From: JABIAG01 sp964561995
GTDB taxonomy: Archaea > Nanobdellota > Nanobdellia > Woesearchaeales > JABIAG01
DNA: 64,000 bases
Direction of reading: 5' to 3'
Assembly (NCBI GenBank): GCA_964561995.1
Contig: CAZLQZ010000006.1
Coordinates: 13,316-77,315, forward strand
Shown here piece by piece: positions 8,512 to 15,427 of the stretch (position 1 is its first letter; the number at the start of each line of letters is the position of its first letter). The translations under genes and the position numbers were made by a program. Under the pieces are notes generated by a model. That model ran no database searches. It was not told the DNA's origin and saw only the letters and a list, made by a program, of their open reading frames with translations.

Positions 8512-8797
8512 CCTTTGGTGGGTTTTTTAATTTTTTAACCACATCTTTGAATGCTTTAATCTGAGGTTCAGTTAAATTACCGTATCTGAAGTAATTCAAT
8601 TTAATTTTTCTCAAAAATGATGATTCCTTATAATATTCTTCTGGAATTTTAAACATTCTTTTCATCTTTGGATCTTTTATTTCTTCGCCTTCCATTGATT
8701 TTAAATCACATGCATAGCAAGTTGGATATTTGTCTTTCCAATTTGCTGGAACGTAAGCATTTTTACATCTTGAACATAGTACTTTATATTTTGCCAT
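8504..8797 (-). CDS. Small zinc-ribbon protein (97 aa)
   Basis: I place the start at ATG 8797, one base after the upstream stop, giving MAKYKVLCSRCKNAYVP. A longer reading from 8857 would overlap the upstream gene by about 60 nt and is unlikely. Two CxxC pairs (CSRC and CYAC) in the first 31 residues form a probable zinc ribbon. The C-terminal half is basic and helical (LRKIKLNYFRYGNLTEPQ). It sits in an operon between a lipoprotein-like hydrolase and DUF1461. A nucleic-acid-binding role is a guess. Confidence 0.7.
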   Translation of the reverse strand: MAKYKVLCSRCKNAYVPANWKDKYPTCYACDLKSMEGEEIKDPKMKRMFKIPEEYYKESSFLRKIKLNYFRYGNLTEPQIKAFKDVVKKLKNPPKDE

Positions 8798-8798
8798 T

Positions 8799-9815
8799 TT
8801 ATTTAAACTCCTTTTTTGGATAGAATATTTGCATATCTTTTTTAATTTTTTCTGCAATTAATTCATGTCCTTTTTTATTTGGATGAAATTTATCTGGTCC
8901 TTCTAAAGACTGATTAAAGTTATCTTCCATATATGTAAACATGTCTATAGTATTTAAATTGTTCTGTTCTGCAGTTGCCCAGATTACGTCATTATAATTT
9001 TTTATTATTTCTTTTCCAATTTGTTTAACGTCTATTTCTATTCCTAATATTTGATTTATTCCTTGTTCAATTTCTATTGCTGATGATAATTTAGAAGCAT
9101 CTGGAATTGTCATTAAAATTAATTTTGAGTCTGGTATTTGGGTTAGGTTATTTACTATTTTGTTGTATTCTTCAAAAAATTTATTTGTTGATTCTAATCT
9201 TAAAATATTATTTGCGCCAATCCATAAAAAGATTAATTTATTTTTATTAGGGATTTTATTTTTTAATTGTGTTTGAAGAATATCGCTAGTTGCATCTCCT
9301 TCGTGAGCATTATTGATTAATTCTACTTCCAAGTTTTGACTGTATTGATATAACCAATTTTCTGTTTCGGGATTATCTAGTCCGAACCCTTGAGTTAAAG
9401 AATCTCCGTATCCTATTATTGTTTCAATGTTAATAATTTGCTTTTTAACTTCTAATGTTATTGATTTAGTAATTTCTTTTTTTCCATCACTTACTGTACA
9501 TTTAATTGTATGATTGCCTATTTCATTTAGTGTTACTTCACATTCATTATTTTTGCAATTATTATTCCAATTGTAGGTGTAGTTTTCTTCTCCCTTATTT
9601 GCTTGGCAGTAGATTGTTGTTTTAAGTTCTAATTCTTCTTCTGTTTTGTCTGCAGTGAGTGTTAGTTCTAAAGGTTCTTTTTGTGGTTCTTGAATTGTTG
9701 GTTTGTTTTCTTGAGAAGGTTTTGTAATGTTGTCTTGACTTGTTTTCTCTTTTTTAATAATTGTTTGACAACCTACTAAAAGAATTATGAGTAAAAGTGG
9801 TATTAGGTATTTCAT
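8799..9815 (-). CDS. SGNH/GDSL hydrolase with lipobox and Ig-like domain
   Basis: A 338-residue secreted hydrolase. Residues 1-16 form a signal peptide with a lipobox (LLVGC, C16), so a lipid-anchored surface protein is likely. Residues 50-125 look like an Ig/PKD-type beta sandwich with several cysteines (C70, C87, C91, C106). The catalytic domain follows, with block I GYGDSLTQGFG (Ser139), the GANN block and the C-terminal DKFHPN block carrying Asp and His. Such enzymes cleave acyl or acetyl esters from lipids or glycans. A TATA-like element about 25 nt before the ATG supports the start. It heads the operon that includes the zinc-ribbon and DUF1461 genes. Confidence 0.87.
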   Translation of the reverse strand: MKYLIPLLLIILLVGCQTIIKKEKTSQDNITKPSQENKPTIQEPQKEPLELTLTADKTEEELELKTTIYCQANKGEENYTYNWNNNCKNNECEVTLNEIGNHTIKCTVSDGKKEITKSITLEVKKQIINIETIIGYGDSLTQGFGLDNPETENWLYQYSQNLEVELINNAHEGDATSDILQTQLKNKIPNKNKLIFLWIGANNILRLESTNKFFEEYNKIVNNLTQIPDSKLILMTIPDASKLSSAIEIEQGINQILGIEIDVKQIGKEIIKNYNDVIWATAEQNNLNTIDMFTYMEDNFNQSLEGPDKFHPNKKGHELIAEKIKKDMQIFYPKKEFK

Positions 9816-9887
9816 AATAAGAAAATAGTGTTTTTATTTAATTAACTTTCTATTAGTTTTCTTCTTAGTATATCTAATTTGTTACTT

Positions 9888-10439
9888 TTAACTTTTGGGG
9901 TGTGATTCTGCTTCAATTTCTGCATAAATTTTATCCAGTTTTAAGCGTGATTTGCTAATTGCGATTTGTATTAATGGGACGTCTCTTTTTTCTTTTAAAC
10001 ATACGTATTTATGAATATTTTTTGAAAAACCATGTTCTATAAAGAAATAAACTCCTACTATTCTTGTGTTAGGGTGTCCTGCATATTTTAAAGATGTACC
10101 TTGTTCTAATAAATCCATGTGGCTGATTTGGTCGTGATAATCAAAAGACTCGGATTGTCCTTCAAAATTAAACAATCCTGGTTCAAAAAGTTGATGGGGT
10201 TTATTTCCTGGTTGAATAATTATTCCTGAATTATCAATTAATAATCTTTCAATACTTTCGATTCTTCCGATTAATTCAGTAATATAATTACTTTTTGGGT
10301 CTTTAATTTTTTCAATATCTTCATAGATGGAATAATTACTAACTTCGCCCCATAAATTATTTGATTTACCTTTTAGTTTTAAATAAAGAAACTTACTTTC
10401 ATCATGTTGTGATGGGTCTGTTAAATGATCATTAATCAT
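9888..10439 (-). CDS. Hypothetical protein (183 aa)
   Basis: A soluble acidic protein with no signal peptide or membrane segment and no family I recognise. The middle has a histidine- and aspartate-rich stretch (SFDYHDQISHMD). It is a single-gene unit with a TATA-like CATTATAAC about 28 nt before the ATG. Base composition is like its neighbours. Confidence 0.6.
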   Translation of the reverse strand: MINDHLTDPSQHDESKFLYLKLKGKSNNLWGEVSNYSIYEDIEKIKDPKSNYITELIGRIESIERLLIDNSGIIIQPGNKPHQLFEPGLFNFEGQSESFDYHDQISHMDLLEQGTSLKYAGHPNTRIVGVYFFIEHGFSKNIHKYVCLKEKRDVPLIQIAISKSRLKLDKIYAEIEAESHPKS

Positions 10440-10507
10440 AATTAAATGGTAATGTAATTAAAGTTATAATGATTTTTTAAAGTTTTTGTAATTAGGTGAA
10501 ATGTTTA

Positions 10508-11581
10508 CTAGAACCAACTCTTTTTTTTGTTAAATGTTTTTTCTAATTCTATTAAAAGATCTTTTTGTTTTTTATTTAGTTTTTTAGGAACTTCAATTGT
10601 AACTTTAACATTTTCACTTCCACTTCCGTATCCATCTAAGTGAGGTATTCCTTTTCCTTTCATTTGAAATATGGTTTCTGATTGTGTTCCTGCTGGAATT
10701 TTTAATGTTGCTTCACCTTTTAGGGTTGGAACTTTAATGTCTCCACCTAATGACGCTGTAATAAAAGAAACGGGTGCTTCAATATTAATATCATAATCTT
10801 CTCTTTGAAACAATTTGTGTTCTTTAACTGTAATGAATAAATATAAATCGCCAGTTTCAGCACCTTTTTCTCCTGCTTCTCCTTCGCCGTGAATTCTTAA
10901 TCTCATTCCATTATCGACGCCTGCTGGTATTTTTGCATTTATTTTTTTATTAACTTCTCTTCTACCTGAACCAAAGCAACTAGAACATGGTTGTTCAATT
11001 GTTTCTCCTTCTCCTTGGCATTTTCTACATGATGATTGTAAGTTAACAATTCCAAAAGGTGTTCTTTGTTGTCTTCTTACAACTCCTGAACCATTACAAT
11101 CTGGACAAGTAACTACTTTACTATGTTTGTCAGCTCCAGTACCTTTGCAATCTTCGCAAGTATCATATTTAGGTAGGGTGATTTCTTTTTCTACACCTTC
11201 TGCTGCTTCTTCTAAAGAAATTGTAATATCATATCTTAAATCGTCTCCTCTTCTCTTTTTAGACTTTCTTGCACCGCCAAATCCAAAACCTGAAAAGACT
11301 TGATCAAAAATATCATCAAAATTAAATCCCATGTTGGATGGGTCGAATCCTTGACCTTGGGATCCTTCATTAGTTCCAAATCGGTCATATTGTTCTCTTT
11401 TAGTTTCATCGCCTAGAACTGCTGCGGCTTCATTTACTTCTTTGAATTTGTGTTCAGAATCAGGATTGTCCGGATTTAAATCGGGGTGATATTTTTTTGC
11501 TAGTTTTTTGTACGCTTTTTTAATCTCCTCTTTACTAGCTCCTTTTTCAACTCCCAATGTTTCGTAGTAATCTTTACTCAT
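10508..11581 (-). CDS. dnaJ: Chaperone DnaJ (Hsp40)
   Basis: A 357-residue full-length type I DnaJ. The J domain has the HPD tripeptide (KKYHPDLNP, residue 31 onward), followed by a glycine/phenylalanine-rich linker and four zinc-binding CxxCxGxG repeats (CEDCKGTG, CPDCNGSG, CRKCQGEG, CSSCFGSG). C-terminal substrate-binding domains follow. It stimulates DnaK ATPase and delivers clients. It is the last gene of the heat-shock cluster; its ATG overlaps the stop of a 53-aa membrane protein gene by 8 nt. Mesophilic archaea are thought to have obtained this system from bacteria. Confidence 0.97.
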   Translation of the reverse strand: MSKDYYETLGVEKGASKEEIKKAYKKLAKKYHPDLNPDNPDSEHKFKEVNEAAAVLGDETKREQYDRFGTNEGSQGQGFDPSNMGFNFDDIFDQVFSGFGFGGARKSKKRRGDDLRYDITISLEEAAEGVEKEITLPKYDTCEDCKGTGADKHSKVVTCPDCNGSGVVRRQQRTPFGIVNLQSSCRKCQGEGETIEQPCSSCFGSGRREVNKKINAKIPAGVDNGMRLRIHGEGEAGEKGAETGDLYLFITVKEHKLFQREDYDINIEAPVSFITASLGGDIKVPTLKGEATLKIPAGTQSETIFQMKGKGIPHLDGYGSGSENVKVTIEVPKKLNKKQKDLLIELEKTFNKKKSWF

Positions 11582-11735
11582 TTTTCCCCTTTACCCTATA
11601 CTTAGGGTTATTAATTATGTCGTTAATTTCCCATTTTACTTGCTTTTTTAATCGTAAGTTTAGTCTTATATCTTTCCAAAACCTGCTTCCGATATACGCA
11701 AATACAGCGATTATAACAATCCATCCGAATTCCAT
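11574..11735 (-). CDS. Small single-TM protein (53 aa) upstream of dnaJ
   Basis: Reading the complement strand from ATG 11735 gives 53 residues starting MEFGWIVIIAVFAYIGSRFW: one membrane segment, then a basic cytoplasmic tail (KDIRLNLRLKKQVKWE). The stop overlaps the dnaJ ATG within ATGAGTAA (8 nt), a translational-coupling arrangement used throughout this window. No family is recognised. It could tether or modulate the chaperone system at the membrane, which is inference from position only. Confidence 0.55.
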   Translation of the reverse strand: MEFGWIVIIAVFAYIGSRFWKDIRLNLRLKKQVKWEINDIINNPKYRVKGKNE

Positions 11736-11770
11736 TTTATTATAAATAAAAAAATAAAGGTAATAAAAAG

Positions 11771-11820
11771 TTATTCTTTTTATTCCTTCTTTTCTATCTT
11801 CTTTTTCATCAACTACTTTA
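11771..11820. repeat. Diverged copy of the dnaK 3' end
   Basis: A 24-bp stretch at 11795-11818 is identical to 11917-11940 inside the dnaK C-terminal coding tail (the VVDEKED codons). Flanking bases are also similar, from TTATTC at 11771 to GCGCAACT at 11828 against the dnaK stop region and GCGTCAACT. In the complement-strand frame the copy reads like the dnaK tail but slips out of frame before the stop. The 98 bp between the identical blocks includes a strong hairpin. This is a duplicated gene end, not a functional ORF. Confidence 0.6.
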
Positions 11821-11830
11821 GCGCAACTGG

Positions 11831-11857
11831 TTACGGTTGGTTGACATCCAACCGTAA
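11831..11857. repeat. Perfect 10-bp inverted repeat between dnaK and the dnaJ unit
   Basis: Arms TTACGGTTGG and CCAACCGTAA pair perfectly around a 7-base loop. It lies 37 bp beyond the dnaK stop, between the true dnaK tail and its duplicated copy. Unusually GC-rich for this genome. It could be a 3'-end or processing signal within the dnaK-dnaJ transcript, or the core of a small inserted element. Confidence 0.65.
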
Positions 11858-11893
11858 GTACTGTTTCGCTTACTCAACTGTACGACTAAAAAA

Positions 11894-13777
11894 TTATTCC
11901 TTTTTTTCTTCCTTTTTATCTTCTTTTTCATCAACTACTTCTGCGTCAACTACTTTTTCATCCTTTTTTTCTTCTTTTTTATCTTTGCCAGGTTCTGCTT
12001 TTTGCTTAGCTTCTTGTTCTTTAGCAGCTTTAGCATACATTTCTTGTGCAATCTTATTGAACTTTTCAGTAAGTTCATCTTTTTTTGTTTTGATGGTTTC
12101 GTAGTTTTTGTCTTTGTCTTTTAGTAATTCTTTCATTTCATTGATGTCTTTTTTAATAGGTTCAATTTGTTTTTTATCAACTTTGTCGCCCATTTCTTTT
12201 ATGGTTTTTTCATATTGAAATACTAAAGTTTCTGCTTCGTTTAAAGTTTCAATTTTTTCTTTAATTTTTTTGTCTTCATCTGCATGTGCTTCAGCGTCTT
12301 TTTTCATTTTTTCAATATCTTCATCTGACAAGTTTGATGAACCAGTTACTGTAATCTTTTGTTCTTTACCTGTTCCTAGGTCTTTAGCAGATACATTTAC
12401 AATTCCATTTGCATCAATGTCGAATGTAACTTCAACTTGAGGAACTCCTCTTGGTGCTGGTGGTATTCCTACTAAATCGAATCTTCCTAATGATTTGTTA
12501 TCATTAGCCATTGCTCTTTCACCTTGTAGTACGTTTATTGTTACTGCTGTTTGATTATCTGCAGCTGTACTGAATGTTTGAGATTTTCTAGTTGGAATAG
12601 TTGTATTTCTTTCTATTAATTTAGTTGATACTCCGCCTAAAGTTTCAATACCTAAAGTTAGTGGTGTAACATCTAATAATAAAACATCTTTAACTTCTCC
12701 GCCTAAAATTCCTGCTTGAATTGCAGCGCCTAGTGCAACAGCTTCATCAGGGTTAACAGATTTATCTCCTTCTTTTCCAGTTATGCTTTTAACTAATTCT
12801 TGTACTGCTGGGATTCTAGTTGATCCTCCTACAAGTAAGATTTTGTTAATTTCGTCTGCTTTAATTCCTGCATCTTTAATTGCTTGTTCTGTTGGTCCTT
12901 TTAATTTTTCAATAATGTCTGCAATCATATTCTCGAATTGCGCTTTTGTTAAATCTAAATTCAAATGTTTTGGACCATCTGCTCCACTTGTAATAAATGG
13001 TAAGTTAATTGTAGTCTTTTGAGAAGATGAAAGTTCTTTTTTAGCATTTTCTGCTGCTTCTTTCAATCTTTGTTCAGCTTGTTTATCTTTTCTTAAGTCA
13101 ATTCCATTTTCTTTTTTGAAATGTTCTGCTAAGAAATCAATAATTAACTGATCTATATCATCTCCACCTAAGTGATTATTTCCAGATGTTGATTTTACTT
13201 CAAAAACACCGTCTCCAAGTTCCATAACTGAAACATCGAAAGTTCCACCCCCAAAATCGAATACTAATACTGTGTGTTCGTTGGATTTATCCATTCCGTA
13301 AGCTAAACTTGCTGAAGTTGGTTCATTAACTATTCTTAAAACATTTAGTCCTGCAACTTTACCTGCATCTTTAGTAGCTTGTCTTTGAGCATCATTAAAA
13401 TATGCTGGTACTGTAATTACTGCGTCAGTTACTGTTCTTCCCATGTATGCTTCTGCATCTGTTTTTAATTTTTGTAAAATGATTGCTGATACTTCTTGAG
13501 GACTATATTCTTTATCTTCAATTTTAATTTTTTCATCAGTTCCAATAATTCTTTTTACACTTCTTATAGTGTGTTCTGGATTAGTAACTGCTTGGTTTTT
13601 TGCAATTTTACCAACTACTCTTTCTCCATCTTTTAGTAAAACTACTGATGGTGTTGTTCTTTCTCCTTCTGCGTTTGGAATAATTGTTGGTTTTCCACCC
13701 TCCATTACTGCTACTGCTGAGAATGTAGTACCTAAATCTATTCCTATTGCTTTTCCTTGTGATGCTTTTTCAGTCAT
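11894..13777 (-). CDS. dnaK: Chaperone DnaK (Hsp70)
   Basis: A 627-residue full-length Hsp70. The ATPase domain opens with GIDLGTTFSAVAVMEGG and includes VFDFGGGTFDVSVME and ILLVGGSTRIPAVQ. The linker region (EVKDVLLLDVTPLTLGIE) leads to the beta substrate-binding domain, and the tail is a long lysine/glutamate-rich helix and disordered end. It binds exposed hydrophobic peptides in an ATP cycle with DnaJ and GrpE. It overlaps the cysteine-cluster gene by 8 nt, so grpE, that gene and dnaK are one operon. Its 3' end is partly repeated downstream. Confidence 0.98.
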   Translation of the reverse strand: MTEKASQGKAIGIDLGTTFSAVAVMEGGKPTIIPNAEGERTTPSVVLLKDGERVVGKIAKNQAVTNPEHTIRSVKRIIGTDEKIKIEDKEYSPQEVSAIILQKLKTDAEAYMGRTVTDAVITVPAYFNDAQRQATKDAGKVAGLNVLRIVNEPTSASLAYGMDKSNEHTVLVFDFGGGTFDVSVMELGDGVFEVKSTSGNNHLGGDDIDQLIIDFLAEHFKKENGIDLRKDKQAEQRLKEAAENAKKELSSSQKTTINLPFITSGADGPKHLNLDLTKAQFENMIADIIEKLKGPTEQAIKDAGIKADEINKILLVGGSTRIPAVQELVKSITGKEGDKSVNPDEAVALGAAIQAGILGGEVKDVLLLDVTPLTLGIETLGGVSTKLIERNTTIPTRKSQTFSTAADNQTAVTINVLQGERAMANDNKSLGRFDLVGIPPAPRGVPQVEVTFDIDANGIVNVSAKDLGTGKEQKITVTGSSNLSDEDIEKMKKDAEAHADEDKKIKEKIETLNEAETLVFQYEKTIKEMGDKVDKKQIEPIKKDINEMKELLKDKDKNYETIKTKKDELTEKFNKIAQEMYAKAAKEQEAKQKAEPGKDKKEEKKDEKVVDAEVVDEKEDKKEEKKE

Positions 13778-14135
13778 TTTTTTTTACCTCTTGGCAAATT
13801 TGCCATTCTTCTTTTGATTGTTTGTTGTTTTTTACAAAATATTTTTTGTAAAATTCCATTGTTACATCTTCTTGACAATTGCCAAGTTTGCATAACAATG
13901 GTTTCACTTTGTGAATAGTACAGTGTTTGATTTTGTCGAAAAAGACGCATGGTCCAAACGGTTTTGGGTGTTTAGGTCGCCATGCTTCAGTTCCGAACAT
14001 GTTGGTTTTTTCGAGATGTTTAGATTCTAATTCTTTTTCTGTAATGTTAAGGAATTTGGCAATTGCTTCTTTGTCTCCTGGCCCTAAAAAACCAGTTGAA
14101 TATTGGCAACACTTGCCACAATTTAAACAACTCAT
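13770..14135 (-). CDS. YkgJ/UPF0153-type cysteine-cluster protein
   Basis: I choose ATG 14135, which overlaps the grpE stop as ATGA and gives MSCLNCGKCCQYSTGF; an ATG at 14162 would add nine residues. The 121-residue protein has the CxxCGxCC N-terminal cluster, a middle FGPCVFF Cys and late Cys residues (KHCTIHKVKPLLCKLGNC), matching the zinc- or iron-chelating YkgJ-like family. It is embedded between grpE and dnaK with overlaps on both sides, so it is co-expressed with the chaperones. A redox or metal-sensing link to protein folding is inference. Confidence 0.82.
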   Translation of the reverse strand: MSCLNCGKCCQYSTGFLGPGDKEAIAKFLNITEKELESKHLEKTNMFGTEAWRPKHPKPFGPCVFFDKIKHCTIHKVKPLLCKLGNCQEDVTMEFYKKYFVKNNKQSKEEWQICQEVKKND

Positions 14136-14641
14136 TTCTTGCTTACTTTTACTCTTGAACATCTAATAACTTTACCGCTGAGTTTGTATCCTTTTTGTAA
14201 CTCGTCTAAAATAGTTCCTTCAGGTTTATCTGATTCTTCTGTAATTACAGCTTCATGTAATTCTGGATTGAAATTTTTGTTATCTTTAATTGGTTCAAGT
14301 CCTTCATTTTCTAAAGTTGCTAAAAATTGTGCAAAGATCATTTCCATCCCTTTGATGAATTCTTCTTTGTTTTCTTTATGTTTTAATGCTAATTCGAACA
14401 TGTCTAAAACTGGTAAAAGGCTAGTAATAACTTCTTTTTTAAGATATATTTTTAGATCTTTTTTTTCTTCTTCAGTTCTTCTTTTAAAGTTTGCAAAGTC
14501 TGCTTGAGTTGATTGTAATAGGTATGTAAGTTCTTGAATTCTTTCTTCTGAACTCATTTTTATTTCTTTTTTTTCTTCTTTACAGGTTTTAACTGCTTCT
14601 TTGATTTCAGATTTACAAGTTTTTTGTTTTTCTTTTGACAT
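14132..14641 (-). CDS. grpE: Nucleotide exchange factor GrpE
   Basis: A 169-residue GrpE with an N-terminal charged coiled coil (QSTQADFANFKRRTEEEKKD is the signature entry), a four-helix region (SLLPVLDMFELALKH) and the C-terminal beta domain (NPELHEAV, then LQKGYKLSGKVIRCSRVKVSK). It releases ADP from DnaK. First gene of the heat-shock operon. Unlike most genes here it has a leader of about 45 nt, since its BRE/TATA element lies about 70 nt upstream and a palindrome covers the presumed start of transcription. Confidence 0.95.
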   Translation of the reverse strand: MSKEKQKTCKSEIKEAVKTCKEEKKEIKMSSEERIQELTYLLQSTQADFANFKRRTEEEKKDLKIYLKKEVITSLLPVLDMFELALKHKENKEEFIKGMEMIFAQFLATLENEGLEPIKDNKNFNPELHEAVITEESDKPEGTILDELQKGYKLSGKVIRCSRVKVSKK

Positions 14642-14667
14642 TTCGAATCCCCTTTTGTGCTTACCTG

Positions 14668-14684
14668 GTTGACCTTAAGTCAAC
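14668..14684. promoter_or_regulatory. Palindromic operator candidate at the grpE promoter
   Basis: GTTGAC and GTCAAC form an inverted repeat around CTTAA. The site lies about 25-45 nt downstream of the grpE TATA box, covering the presumed transcription start, where a bound repressor would block initiation. It is not the bacterial CIRCE sequence. The binding protein is unknown. Confidence 0.4.
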
Positions 14685-14708
14685 GATAAGTGTGTTAAAC
14701 CGAGCTTC

Positions 14709-14724
14709 TTTATAAATGTTTCGG
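14709..14724 (-). promoter_or_regulatory. BRE/TATA promoter of the grpE-dnaK operon
   Basis: The complement strand reads CCGAAACATTTATAAA: a BRE-like CCGAAAC directly before TTTATAAA. This predicts transcription from about 14687 and a leader of about 45 nt before the grpE ATG. Confidence 0.6.
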
Positions 14725-14791
14725 AAAAATGACCTAGTTCTAAAGGTGTTTTCTAATTATTTTTCCTATTTTTTTATAGAAATAATGTTAT

Positions 14792-15289
14792 CTACCAACC
14801 ACCAACACTCTTGTAATTCTCTTTATTTTTCATATAATCATACAAAAAAGAATCTTTTTTTTTAAATTTCATGAATTTATCATAAAGATGATGATTTTTA
14901 TCAACTAAACTTATAAAATAATTGTTAGAATCTTTAAATTCATTTTTTCCCCAATCTTTCCAACTCCTTAAGTCTTTATCATTCCAAGAAAATAGCTCAC
15001 TCATTTCAGATTCATAAGTCTCATTTATACATCTTAGAGTGCAACTTTTATGTTTTTCAAGAAATTTCAATAATGATTTTTCTTCATCGTTGAATGTTTT
15101 TATTAAATTAGGTTCATTTTTATATCTTTTTTTTTTAAGTTTAAAATTTTCTTTAATGTCTTCAATTATTTCTAAAAATTTAGATTTGTTTAAAGGAACT
15201 TTATTTTGATTTAAAGAATAGATTATATCTTTACCTATGTTAAATATAACTTTGTGTTCTTTACATATTATACTTCCAAAATCTCCCAT
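14792..15289 (-). CDS. Hypothetical protein (165 aa)
   Basis: A soluble, lysine-rich, mostly helical protein with no recognised family. It contains a Cys pair (KSCTLRC) and an aromatic-rich stretch (LFSWNDKDLRSWKDWGKNEF). A TATA-like TTTAAATAAA is centred about 27 nt before its ATG. It is monocistronic and lies between the heat-shock operon and a divergent nuclease gene. Confidence 0.6.
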   Translation of the reverse strand: MGDFGSIICKEHKVIFNIGKDIIYSLNQNKVPLNKSKFLEIIEDIKENFKLKKKRYKNEPNLIKTFNDEEKSLLKFLEKHKSCTLRCINETYESEMSELFSWNDKDLRSWKDWGKNEFKDSNNYFISLVDKNHHLYDKFMKFKKKDSFLYDYMKNKENYKSVGGW

Positions 15290-15427
15290 AAATAGATAAT
15301 ATGAATTACTTTTATTTAAATATTTGTGTAAAAATTGAACTTAACACACCTCAACTCTTAATTCATCAAATCAATTATTTTTTAACCAACCAAAACCCTT
15401 AAAAATCCCTAACCAATATCACTCTTT

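Noticed and set aside
11841..12104. Plus-strand ORF opposite the dnaK tail
   Set aside because: Serine/phenylalanine-rich low-complexity reading produced by the lysine/glutamate codons of the dnaK tail.
12783..13817. Plus-strand ORFs opposite dnaK (12783-13022 and 13569-13817)
   Set aside because: They lie opposite the conserved dnaK ATPase region and have no family match; they are antisense artefacts.
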